A stretch of 64,000 nucleotides of DNA from a virus. The stretch spans positions 1 to 64,000 of the IMG/VR virus record IMGVR_UViG_3300049427_000004; one strand, given 5' to 3'. The position numbers were made by a program, and so were the translations under genes. Positions 1 through 7,683 of this stretch are shown here, in pieces; the stretch's first letter is position 1, and each line of letters opens with the position of its first letter. The notes beneath the pieces are model-generated. The model saw only the letters and a list, made by a program, of their open reading frames with translations. It was not told the DNA's origin and searched no databases.

Positions 1-528
1 CCAAACGAAGCGGTTGTGATGACAGGTGGCGCACTAGCTGCTTCTGGCATTTTATTGCCTATACCTGCATTTATCATGACCTTCCTCGGTATTTGCTCAG
101 CAATGACATTTGGTTACAGCATCGGAAGATTTGCGGGAAGCAAGCTCTCTGATTGGTTTAAAAGAAAAAAGAATATCGGCAAATTTGTTGCCAAGTCTGA
201 ACAGCTGAGCGAACGCTACGGCGGATATGCAATCAGCCTAAGCCTTTGCCTTCCTTTCTTGAGACATGTCACGCCTTATGTGATGGGCATGAACCGAATG
301 CCTTACAAACGTTTTGTCCTTTTTGCATATCCATCAGCATTTATCTGGACGCTCATATACTTCATTATCGGTTCCATAGTTGGAGATCAAGTGCAGGATC
401 TATCCGATCACATTTACCGCTACGGCATGTGGATCATATACGTTCTCGCTGCAGTCGTTGTTGGCTTTATCGCTTATAAATACATTAAAGGCAAGAACAA
501 AGAGGATCAGATCGAACGGCCGATGTAG
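1..528 (+). CDS. DedA-family membrane protein (5' end cut by window edge)
   Basis: The frame is open from base 1, so the N-terminus lies outside the window. The visible part has glycine-rich membrane segments and the DedA C-terminal signature: an LPFLRHVTPYVMGMNRMPY stretch (conserved F-x-R-x-x-P type motif), then a further hydrophobic segment and a basic tail ending KGKNKEDQ. DedA proteins are polytopic inner-membrane proteins linked to undecaprenyl-phosphate or phospholipid flipping and membrane homeostasis; the substrate cannot be told here. A strong terminator follows. Base composition is that of the host, not of the prophage to the right. Confidence 0.8.
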   Translation, partial: PNEAVVMTGGALAASGILLPIPAFIMTFLGICSAMTFGYSIGRFAGSKLSDWFKRKKNIGKFVAKSEQLSERYGGYAISLSLCLPFLRHVTPYVMGMNRMPYKRFVLFAYPSAFIWTLIYFIIGSIVGDQVQDLSDHIYRYGMWIIYVLAAVVVGFIAYKYIKGKNKEDQIERPM

Positions 529-543
529 CCGCTCCCTATCCAG

Positions 544-573
544 AACCATCGCAAACAGCGATGGTTCTTTTTG
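544..573 (+). terminator. Rho-independent terminator after the DedA gene
   Basis: A perfect 9-bp stem (AACCATCGC / GCGATGGTT) with a 5-nt AAACA loop is followed by CTTTTTG. It lies 16 nt after the DedA stop codon and points in that gene's direction. Confidence 0.9.
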
Positions 574-798
574 ATTTTCACAACATTTTATCCAATGTGA
601 AGCTATCTAGCGATAGAGGGTGAAATGAGATGATGTAAGCGCATAACCGGACGTTCGATCTAAAATATCACATCTTTATTTGTTGTATAATTACGCACAG
701 TGTGCATCGGCCCCGACTTTCCTGAGAGTGGAACGTCAACGTAAGAAATAACATCAACTAAAGCTTTTCAAACTACTATCCAAGGAGGCTTTTTTGCT
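574..798 (+). promoter_or_regulatory. Leader region of the SulP gene with a possible -10 box
   Basis: TATAAT at 686-691 fits a sigma-A -10 element, but no good -35 is visible 17 nt upstream. About 100 nt of leader with small complementary stretches (CCGACTTTCCTGAGAGTGG; ACGTCAACGT) follow before the AAGGAGG site at 782-788. It matches no riboswitch I recognise. Confidence 0.3.
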
Positions 799-2250
799 TT
801 GCTCTTACAGCTAAAAAAATCATGGTTTTCTAACGTGCGCGGCGACGTATTGGCTGGAATTACGGTTGCCTTAGCACTCATTCCCGAATCGATCTCATTC
901 TCGCTAATGGTCGGCGTGGGTCCGATGGTTGGATTATACGCTTCGTTCTGCATCGCAGTCATTATCTCGATTGTTGGCGGAAGGCCCGGCATGATCTCAG
1001 CTGCAACAGGCGCGATGGCATTGCTCATGGTTTCGCTTGTCAAAGACCATGGTATCGAGTACCTTTTTGCCGCTACGATTTTGGCTGGCGTACTGCAATA
1101 TGTGATGGGTGTTTTAAAGCTCGGGCAGCTTATTCAATTCGTGCCGCAATCCGTCATGCTCGGCTTTGTGAATGCGCTTGGCATTCTCATCTTCACTACG
1201 CAGCTCGTTCATTTTGTAGGGGCGAGCTGGATCATGTACGCGCTCGTTGCACTAACACTCGTCATCATCTATACGCTGCCAAAGTTCACAAAGATCATCC
1301 CGTCACCGCTCGCTGCAATTATTATCGTATCTCTCATTGCAGTTGCGATAGGCGCCGATCTTAAAACCGTTGGGGATAGAGGCTTAATCGAGAGTACATT
1401 GCCCTTGTTTCACATTCCAGATGTGCTGTTCTCGTTCAAAACGTTGTGGATCATTTTGCCATACTCGTTCTCCCTTTCGATCGTCGGCATTTTGGAGTCG
1501 CTGTTAACGGCCTCGGTGCTTGATGAAATGACGGATACGACTAGCAATAAAAATAAAGAGGTTCGGGGTCAAGGCATCGCGAATATCGCAACAGGCTTCT
1601 TTGGCGGTATGGCAGGCTGCGCTTTGATTGGACAATCGGTCATTAACACGAAATCCGGAGGCCGTTCAAGACTATCCACTTTTGTTGCCGGCTCCTTCCT
1701 GCTCTTTCTCATTATGGCTTTAAGTGATGTCGTCAACAAAATCCCGATGGCTGCTCTGGTGGGCGTTATGATTATGGTCGCCATCAGCACCTTCGACTGG
1801 AAATCTGTTTATCAAATTCACAAGGTACCGCGAACGGATGCATTGATTATGATCGTTACGGTCGTAATCGTGCTGATCACGCATGATTTGTCCAAAGGCG
1901 TTTTTGCCGGCGTCGTGCTGAGCGCATTTGTTTTTGTTGGGAAAATGGCAAAAATACGTGTCTCTACTGCTGTCGACAAATCAAATACACTTACGTATCG
2001 AATTTCCGGCCAGTTGTTTTTTGGAACGACAAGCCGCTTCGTATCCCTTTTCGATTATCAAGAAGACCCTAGTAAGGTCACCCTTGATTTCAGCGGCTCG
2101 CATGTTTGGGATCAATCCGCAGTAACAGCAATTGCAAAGGTTAAGAGCAAGTACGAGCAATTAAATAAACAAGTAACGTTCATCGGTCTTAATGAAGAGA
2201 GCAAGCTCATTATCCGCAATCTTGGCCTAACCTCTTCAAGCGGCCATTAA
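799..2250 (+). CDS. SulP-family anion transporter with STAS domain
   Basis: This integral membrane transporter probably carries sulfate, bicarbonate or a related anion. The N-terminal part holds the SulP signature (DVLAGITVALALIPESISFS, GVGPMVGLYAS, GGRPGMISAATGAMA) and about 10-12 hydrophobic segments up to residue 385. A C-terminal STAS-like domain follows (SGQLFFGTTSRFVSLFDY ... LDFSGSHVWDQSAVTAI). The start is TTG, chosen because AAGGAGG sits 10 nt upstream and no ATG precedes the conserved N-terminus. At 483 aa it has normal length for a bacterial SulP protein. Substrate assignment is not possible from sequence alone. It is monocistronic, ending in a strong terminator. Confidence 0.9.
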   Translation: MLLQLKKSWFSNVRGDVLAGITVALALIPESISFSLMVGVGPMVGLYASFCIAVIISIVGGRPGMISAATGAMALLMVSLVKDHGIEYLFAATILAGVLQYVMGVLKLGQLIQFVPQSVMLGFVNALGILIFTTQLVHFVGASWIMYALVALTLVIIYTLPKFTKIIPSPLAAIIIVSLIAVAIGADLKTVGDRGLIESTLPLFHIPDVLFSFKTLWIILPYSFSLSIVGILESLLTASVLDEMTDTTSNKNKEVRGQGIANIATGFFGGMAGCALIGQSVINTKSGGRSRLSTFVAGSFLLFLIMALSDVVNKIPMAALVGVMIMVAISTFDWKSVYQIHKVPRTDALIMIVTVVIVLITHDLSKGVFAGVVLSAFVFVGKMAKIRVSTAVDKSNTLTYRISGQLFFGTTSRFVSLFDYQEDPSKVTLDFSGSHVWDQSAVTAIAKVKSKYEQLNKQVTFIGLNEESKLIIRNLGLTSSSGH

Positions 2251-2253
2251 GCT

Positions 2254-2306
2254 CAAAAAAAGCTCATGCTAGTACACCTTTAAGGTGTACTGGCATGAGC
2301 TTTTTC
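2254..2306. terminator. Bidirectional terminator between convergent genes
   Basis: AAAAAAAGCTCATGC and GCATGAGCTTTTT, with AGTACACC/GGTGTACT completing the stem, form a long near-perfect hairpin. An A-run on one side and a T-run on the other let it serve the SulP gene and the convergent small gene alike. Confidence 0.9.
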
Positions 2307-2316
2307 TCACGGCGTC

Positions 2317-2592
2317 TTATTCGGCTTTAACTAGCTTCTCTTTCGCTGTTTCAACGAGGAAGTCAAACAGCTCGTCATCCTCTTCCAGCAGATCCTCTAA
2401 TGCAAGCAGTTGTTCCTCTTTGCCTGATTCATGCAAGAAAAACAAGCCATAACCCCACTCTTTGCCTTTCTTGCTGTGCAAGGCGATTTCGTATTCATTT
2501 ACATGTCCTTCTACTCCAAAATGAACCTTGCCCACATAACCGTCTTCCTTCGAATACGTCATGGATGCCTCTAATACATTGATGTTAATCAC
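2317..2592 (-). CDS. Small acidic cytosolic protein, function unknown
   Basis: A 91-aa protein with no signal peptide or membrane segment, and an acidic helical C-terminus (LEDLLEEDDELFDFLVETAKEKL). The N-terminal half looks like beta strands (VGKVHFGVEGHVNEYEIALHS). It is probably a conserved Bacillales protein of unknown role. It lies just downstream of the lipoprotein gene on the same strand with a short gap, so the two may be cotranscribed. Confidence 0.7.
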   Translation of the reverse strand: MININVLEASMTYSKEDGYVGKVHFGVEGHVNEYEIALHSKKGKEWGYGLFFLHESGKEEQLLALEDLLEEDDELFDFLVETAKEKLVKAE

Positions 2593-2618
2593 TGCTATTC
2601 TTCCTTCCTATCTGTTCG

Positions 2619-3074
2619 TTACGGCGTGAGCTGGTTGATTTGGCCTAACAGCTCGTTAATTTTGTTAATCGTATCCGGAATACCCGTTGATTCAAATGCA
2701 GCTCTTCCTTGCTCTATATTCGTGAGAGCTTGATCGAGACCCTTCTGAAGCGTCGTATTGTATTCGGCAATCGAATGGTGAAGATCCTTGGCGTAGTCTG
2801 GCACCTGGAGCCCCTCATAATTCACGACCTGCTCCTTCAGTGCGAGCAGCCGCTCCTTCAGATCGGTTCTTGCATCCAGGTCAGTCATCGCTTTCTCTGC
2901 AAGTGCATTCATATCTTGTCCGAAGTCCGTTAACGATTGTAAGTAATCCGTCGTTTCTGTTGCAAAATTTACCGTTTGACCTACTTCATTCATAATACCA
3001 CAGCCGGCTGTAAGAAGCATTATAGAGAGCATAAGCAACGTTACACTTCGTTTAATCATCCGAACCCTCCTCAT
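2619..3074 (-). CDS. DUF6376-like lipoprotein
   Basis: The N-terminus has a basic patch (MRRVRMIKR), a hydrophobic core and the lipobox LTAGC, so the protein should be lipidated at Cys and held on the outer face of the membrane. The mature part is helical with NEVGQTVNFATETTDYLQSL, typical of the small Bacillus lipoproteins classed as DUF6376. Family assignment is from memory of that pattern; no function is known. Gene order and composition mark it as host chromosome. Confidence 0.75.
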   Translation of the reverse strand: MRRVRMIKRSVTLLMLSIMLLTAGCGIMNEVGQTVNFATETTDYLQSLTDFGQDMNALAEKAMTDLDARTDLKERLLALKEQVVNYEGLQVPDYAKDLHHSIAEYNTTLQKGLDQALTNIEQGRAAFESTGIPDTINKINELLGQINQLTP

Positions 3075-3167
3075 TATCTAGTGGCGCCGCCGCAGGGCGA
3101 ACGCCTATCCCTGTTCATGCATACATTACAGTACGAAATTTGCTTACTCTGGTTTCGTGTATGTCAC

Positions 3168-3173
3168 AAGGAG
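3168..3173 (+). promoter_or_regulatory. Ribosome binding site fixing the permease start
   Basis: AAGGAG lies 9 nt before ATG 3183. This start is preferred over the open frame extending upstream to 2976, which would overlap the divergent lipoprotein gene and add a non-membrane, low-complexity leader. Confidence 0.75.
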
Positions 3174-3182
3174 ATGATCGGG

Positions 3183-4595
3183 ATGGTAATTCAATTATCG
3201 GCGCTTCACTGGGTTTATTTAGGCTTTATTATCGCCATTATTGGATTTATGCTGATGCGGCGCGATACTACGCTTATATGTATTGCGGGGATTTTAGGAA
3301 TCGGCATTCTTGCAACCACATCGGCAAGCGGTTCTGTAAGCGGTATTTTTAACAGCTTTATTTTTGCGATAAAAGAATTGCTAGGCACGATCTTAATCAT
3401 ATCTATCATCGTTGCCATGAGCCGCGTGCTCATTCGAACCGGCATAAACGAGATTATGATATCACCCTTCACCCGTTTCCTCCGCACCCCTACACTTGCC
3501 TTCTGGGGAATTGGGCTCATTATGATGGTAACCTCGTTCTTCTTCTGGCCTTCTCCAGCGGTTGCCCTCATAGGAGCTGTGCTGCTGCCCGTTGCCATAA
3601 GAGTCGGCTTGCCGGCGCTTGGAGCCGCGGTAGCGATGAACCTGTTCGGTCACGGCATTGCCCTGTCGGGCGATTATATCATTCAGGGAGCGCCAAAACT
3701 CACAGCGGATGCCGCTGGAATACCTGTTAGCTCGGTTATGCAAGCCAGCATTCCATTAGTCATAGTGATGGGTGCTGTTACGACGGTAGCTGCTTTCTGG
3801 TTTATGCGGCGGGATCAAAAACTAGGAACGTGGCGTGATGGGCTTATTGCCGCGACGGATGTCAAAACGAGTGTCTCAGACATGAGTGAAGAGTCCGACC
3901 GCAATGCATTGTCTTTGGGAACCAAACGCTTGCTAGCAGCCATTATTCCCCTCCTGTTTGCTCTTGATGTGGTTGCCATGTTCGTGCTTAATCTTCAAGG
4001 CGGTGATGCAACGGCTCTTATCGGCGGAACTGCCATTTTAATTATGCTTCTTATTACGATGATGACGCATAAGGGCAAAGGCTTCGAGAAAACGACCAGC
4101 TATTTAATAGAAGGTTTCGTATTCGGCTTTAAAGTGTTTGGCCCCGTTATTCCGATTGCGGCATTCTTCTATTTGGGCGACTCCGGGTTTCTCGCCCTAT
4201 TCGGCGAGAAGCTGCCCGAAGCATCGCATGGTATCGTCAATGACTTGGGTGTAGCGCTTGCTCATGTCGTGCCGGTAAACGGTGTCGTCGGCTCAATCAC
4301 CTTAACGATCGTTGGCGCTGTCACGGGCCTTGACGGCTCAGGCTTCTCCGGCATATCGCTGGCGGGCTCCATCGCTCAGTTATTCGGGCATGCCATTGGA
4401 TCAGGCCTAGCTACATTAACGGCTCTTGGGCAGGTTGCGGCCATTTGGGTGGGCGGCGGTACCATTATACCTTGGGCGCTTCATATAATACATCGCATTA
4501 TGCACAAGGTTAATGACCAATATACACATACAAATCAGCTTCTAGCAAAGATCGCTAGTATTTTACACATTATACCCCTAAAGAAAATTTACTGA
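3183..4595 (+). pseudogene. Polytopic permease truncated and fused to prophage DNA at its 3' end
   Basis: An integral membrane transporter of the ion-transporter/GntP-like kind, with roughly 11-12 hydrophobic segments and re-entrant-type motifs (FFFWPSPAVALIGAVLLP, NLFGHGIALSGDYIIQGAPK, VVPVNGVVGSITLTIVGA). Exact family and substrate are uncertain. Up to about residue 430 (...GGGTIIPWA) it reads as a normal permease. The last 35-40 residues (IHRIMHKVNDQYTHTNQ...) are polar, AT-rich and unlike a transporter C-terminus. The reading frame ends inside the convergent integrase gene. The native C-terminus should lie at the right end of the prophage, so the gene is probably non-functional while lysogenised, and may be restored on excision as in other SPbeta-type insertions. 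Confidence 0.7.
4465..4505. other. Predicted left attachment site (attL)
   Basis: Within about 40 bases, GC-rich permease coding sequence (GGTGGGCGGCGGTACC) changes to AT-rich DNA (ATATAATACATCGC). A large serine recombinase gene starts its 3' end 80-100 bp further on. Large serine recombinases cut around a 2-bp core, so no long repeat is expected. The exact crossover cannot be fixed without the right end or an empty site. Confidence 0.5.
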
Positions 4596-6083
4596 TATTG
4601 TTGGTTGCTCATCCATACTAATTCTTCGCCACTCTATCCTGTTTATAATACTTTTAAGTGCTCGATTTTTTTCCTTGATGTCTACTTTATGATTACGCAT
4701 TATCTTGAGTACATCTTCAATATTTAAAAGTAAATCCTCATTCTTTGTATCAGCGGCTCTTTCTATTTGGACTGCCATTAAAGTATACTCGTCTTCTAAA
4801 ATTTTAAGTTCAGCTTTAGCTTTTTTTAGTCTGTCTCTAAATATAGAATCATTTTCGTCTTCATCTTCTGAATACAGCAAATTCTCTTGATTACGATAAA
4901 TTTTCTCGATTCTCTTTTCATGTAGTTTTATGTCTTTTAATTTTGTGTTTGCTATTTTTTGCAGTTCATTGATCTCTTCTCCTGACACACCTTCAGAGAT
5001 AGCTTTCATTATATGCTCTTTTTTTCTGACTAATGCTCCGCTTATTACTTCAGCAATAGCTGTAGAACTTCCACCTAAGTTTAAACACCTAACTCCAAAA
5101 GCATCATGAGTTTTACAAGAACGGATAGAATCATTCGGTCTAGATTTTTGTTTCTGAATTTGCAGTGTTTTACTGCATAATGAACAATAGAGTAATCCAG
5201 AATATATGTGTTTTCCTGCTCTACTTGCTTTACTACTTCTCTTGGATCTATTGGCTAAGAAAACAATTTTATCATGTTCTTCCTGTGTTTTCACTGCCTC
5301 ATGACAATTTTTGTATACAATCCATTTTTCTTTTTCTTTAAAAACCTTGTCTCCATTCACAGTCTTAGAAGACTTACCAACTACCATGTGTCCTAGATGA
5401 ACTTCGTCTTGAAGCAAATTGCCAACCACAACATGACTCCATAGCACACCTTTAGGAGATGGAATAGTTAATTTATTGAGTTCCCATGCAATATCTGTAA
5501 AAGTCCACCCTTGTAAGCACAATTCTACCATCATTCTGTACACTGATTTGTGTTCTGGATTTGGTACGGCTATTTTCTTTTCTTTGTCACGAAAGTAGGG
5601 GTAAGGTGGTATTCCATTTGACCAAAACCCAAGTTTTGCGTTTCTGGCTTTTCCTTGCTTAAAGCGTCTTGAAATTTGTTTATACTCCATACGAGACATT
5701 AAACCTTCAAACTCTGCCATTAACAAATCTGTTTCATTAGTGAAATCATATACCTTTTGAGGAGTTACTAACAGTGTTTCTGTTCTTCCTAATGCTTTTT
5801 GAATTCTTGCTCTATCTACTGCATCACCACGACTTAGCCTATCTATGTGTACAGCACATATGGCATCAAACATGCCGAGTTCTACATCAGATAATAATTC
5901 TGTCATAACAGGCCTTAATTCAATGGAGTCTGCTGTTCCAATCTCACTATAAACTGTATATGTCCAGTTATTTTCTTCGCATAATTTAACTAACTCACCA
6001 AGATGTTTTTCTAGGTCATGCTCGACATCACCTCTAGATTTCCTTACGTAAATTGCTACATATTTTACATTATATTGCGTCAC
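4578..6083 (-). CDS. Large serine recombinase (prophage integrase, SPbeta SprA-like)
   Basis: Catalyses site-specific integration and, with a directionality factor, excision. The N-terminal resolvase domain starts VKYVAIYVRKSRGD with the nucleophilic Ser at residue 16, and continues through HIDRLSRGD and an EYKQISRRFKQG helix. A recombinase domain follows, then a zinc ribbon (YCSLCSKTL at about 294, closing Cys pair at about 325-345) and a long coiled coil (about 375-440) that controls synapsis. The start is GTG, 11 nt after AAAGGAG; an ATG nine codons upstream overlaps that ribosome site. At about 501 aa it is slightly shorter than SprA. Its own promoter lies just upstream, and its 3' end converges on the disrupted permease. 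It contains none of the AATACATA octamers found further on. Confidence 0.92.
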   Translation of the reverse strand: MTQYNVKYVAIYVRKSRGDVEHDLEKHLGELVKLCEENNWTYTVYSEIGTADSIELRPVMTELLSDVELGMFDAICAVHIDRLSRGDAVDRARIQKALGRTETLLVTPQKVYDFTNETDLLMAEFEGLMSRMEYKQISRRFKQGKARNAKLGFWSNGIPPYPYFRDKEKKIAVPNPEHKSVYRMMVELCLQGWTFTDIAWELNKLTIPSPKGVLWSHVVVGNLLQDEVHLGHMVVGKSSKTVNGDKVFKEKEKWIVYKNCHEAVKTQEEHDKIVFLANRSKRSSKASRAGKHIYSGLLYCSLCSKTLQIQKQKSRPNDSIRSCKTHDAFGVRCLNLGGSSTAIAEVISGALVRKKEHIMKAISEGVSGEEINELQKIANTKLKDIKLHEKRIEKIYRNQENLLYSEDEDENDSIFRDRLKKAKAELKILEDEYTLMAVQIERAADTKNEDLLLNIEDVLKIMRNHKVDIKEKNRALKSIINRIEWRRISMDEQPTISVNFL

Positions 6084-6130
6084 GTTGAAAGTAACTCCTT
6101 TCGTTGTCATTTACGAAACTATTAGATTGA

Positions 6131-6159
6131 ATTATACAACATCCAGTATCTATGTTCAA
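6131..6159 (-). promoter_or_regulatory. Sigma-A-type promoter of the integrase gene
   Basis: On the minus strand TTGAAC (6154-6159) and TATAAT (6131-6136) are separated by 17 nt. The RBS AAAGGAG and GTG start of the recombinase follow about 40 nt downstream. Confidence 0.7.
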
Positions 6160-6186
6160 TGATATGTCATCATATGCATAAAGTGA

Positions 6187-6210
6187 AAAGCACATATAAT
6201 TATGTGCTTT
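6187..6210 (-). terminator. Hairpin ending the small gene upstream of the integrase
   Basis: A perfect 10-bp stem (AAAGCACATA / TATGTGCTTT) with a 4-nt loop is followed by TTTTC on the minus strand. It overlaps the stop codon of the 54-aa gene. The T-run is short, so termination may be partial. Confidence 0.6.
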
Positions 6211-6364
6211 CATGTTTGGCTTTACTATTTGCTTTTAGCAATATTTTTATGAATTCTTTACAATTTTCAATACTAGGAGTTCCATTAATAATCATTTTCA
6301 CACCTGAAGGTAGTACCTCGATAATTTGGTCTACGTCTTGTTGTAAATTAGCTTCGTCCATCAT
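6200..6364 (-). CDS. 54-aa protein of unknown function, next to integrase
   Basis: The gene starts ATGATG behind AGGAGG and encodes MMDEANLQQDVDQIIEVLPS followed by GVKMIINGTP and a basic C-terminus (KILLKANSKAKHEST). It is small, acidic at the N-terminus and basic at the C-terminus. It sits where a recombination directionality factor could lie, but SPbeta SprB-like factors are too short to assign by eye, so this role is only a guess. A hairpin ends the gene before the integrase promoter. Confidence 0.65.
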   Translation of the reverse strand: MMDEANLQQDVDQIIEVLPSGVKMIINGTPSIENCKEFIKILLKANSKAKHEST

Positions 6365-6575
6365 CCATACACAACCTCCTGCACGGTGTTAGTTGTGTAT
6401 GGATATGATGAAAGCAGTATTTTTTTGTCTGTCCAACTAAAATAATGTTTATTCTTCTCTATCATTTAATAATCCCTTCTTTATAGGATAAAAATGTTTT
6501 AAACACACTCTTCTCGAATTAATAAATGTATTTTCATATTTCACACTTTAATGGGTTTCTTTTAAAAGATCTGTC

Positions 6576-7211
6576 TTATGTTACTAACTCATTAATCCAA
6601 TCTCGTGTCTGAATCAAACTTTCTTTGTTTATGTATCCTCTATGTAGATATAATTTTGGAGATTCTAAACTAAATCCATCAATATCATATTTATAGTTTG
6701 TTCTTAATAATTTACTTTTAATTTCTATTCCAATCATTTCACAGTCTTCTCTACTTAGGCTAGATTTGTCATAGGCTTCAGCAAACTTGATAAAATCATT
6801 TATATGTATAAAGTAAGTTATATTTGGATAGTTCTTCTTCTTAGTATTTCGTTCTCTGAAATTGACCACAAATCCACCAATGACTCCATGTACTTCAACT
6901 GCGTTCATCAATTCTTCAACCTGTTTAGCCTTAATCATTACTTGAGTTTTTTTGTTCTCTGGTTTTTCATATGGTTTCTTTGGATTAAAGCTCACACCTG
7001 TTCCCTTAGTACTTTTTAGTTCAAGCACCCAAATGAATGGCGATTTGAACTGTAGTGAATCAAAAGGGTTTTCGGGAGTAAAGGTTGAACCTTCACCCCT
7101 TTGCCATTTAGCAGCATCTTTTAATCTTAAATAGTAAATGGGTAATTTCCCATAGCTATTCTTCCAACATGTTTCAAATATTTTACCTGCGTTTGTTTTA
7201 CTATTACTCAC
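6576..7211 (-). CDS. RecU-like Holliday-junction resolvase family nuclease
   Basis: A predicted structure-specific nuclease for recombination intermediates. The start region has the RecU-type pattern SNSKTNAGKIFETCWKNS, followed by a DAAKWQRG stretch, then a PFDSL-to-FIWVLELKSTKGTGVSF segment in which E-x-K is the metal-binding PD-(D/E)XK core. The C-terminal half (VEVHGVIGGFVVNFRERN) matches the RecU beta sheet. The GTG start follows AGGTGG and overlaps the stop of the preceding gene; an in-frame ATG 13 codons upstream would overlap that gene further. Typical RecU is about 200 aa, as here. It probably acts with the polymerase just upstream in the operon. Confidence 0.75.
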   Translation of the reverse strand: MSNSKTNAGKIFETCWKNSYGKLPIYYLRLKDAAKWQRGEGSTFTPENPFDSLQFKSPFIWVLELKSTKGTGVSFNPKKPYEKPENKKTQVMIKAKQVEELMNAVEVHGVIGGFVVNFRERNTKKKNYPNITYFIHINDFIKFAEAYDKSSLSREDCEMIGIEIKSKLLRTNYKYDIDGFSLESPKLYLHRGYINKESLIQTRDWINELVT

Positions 7212-7407
7212 CTTCCACCTCTTCTCCTGCCACTCTCCGTACCAGACCATACTTTTCTATTAGCGCTTCAATGTCATCCTTAACCACATCTCCATCTGGT
7301 GTTTCGAGATAGAAATTCCCTTCATAGATTTCCTCACCTGTGACTGCACAATTATGTATTACCTCGGCTTCCTGCAAATCCTTAATGCCAAACGAAAATC
7401 GATCCAT
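7204..7407 (-). CDS. 67-aa acidic protein, function unknown
   Basis: The sequence contains NCAVTGEEIYEGNFYLETPD, a Cys-x-x-Thr-Gly-Glu pattern that recurs in the 185-aa protein at 31.9 kb (CNVTGE). Only one Cys is present. The gene ends overlapping the RecU-like start by a few bases, suggesting translational coupling. Confidence 0.6.
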   Translation of the reverse strand: MDRFSFGIKDLQEAEVIHNCAVTGEEIYEGNFYLETPDGDVVKDDIEALIEKYGLVRRVAGEEVEGE

Positions 7408-7408
7408 T

Positions 7409-7669
7409 TTATGCTCCTCCGATACTTCTTTTTGTCGTGTGAAAAAAATTCACATTACTCTTAATACCATTCCCAAAAGATCCCAAAGTATAAGCGTTTC
7501 TTGGTCTAATATATGATTTATATATGATTCTATCTTTTGATATTTTACTGTTTAAAATATGTTTGTCGAATGATTTTTCATTTCTAAATGAAAGTGTGAT
7601 TTTATCACCTTTTAGATCTAAATACTGAATATAAAACTTAGTGTTATCAAGGGTTTTAAGCTTGCTCAT
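7409..7669 (-). CDS. 86-aa basic protein, function unknown
   Basis: Starts ATG behind GAGGAG. It is Lys/Ser/Asn-rich with predicted strands (KFYIQYLDLKGDKITLSFRN) and lacks membrane segments and Cys motifs. It sits between the polymerase and a small acidic gene with almost no spacing, so it is part of that operon. Confidence 0.55.
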   Translation of the reverse strand: MSKLKTLDNTKFYIQYLDLKGDKITLSFRNEKSFDKHILNSKISKDRIIYKSYIRPRNAYTLGSFGNGIKSNVNFFHTTKRSIGGA

Positions 7670-7683
7670 TCCAACATCTCCTC

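Noticed and set aside
661-798. Riboswitch before the SulP gene
   Set aside because: The leader has complementary stretches but matches no class I know; kept only as a low-confidence leader region.
2976-3182. Upstream extension of the permease reading frame
   Set aside because: It overlaps the divergent lipoprotein gene, is not membrane-like and has no ribosome site; ATG 3183 behind AAGGAG is better.
4700-4890. Serine-rich plus-strand frame inside the integrase gene
   Set aside because: It is the complement of the integrase coiled coil, not a gene.
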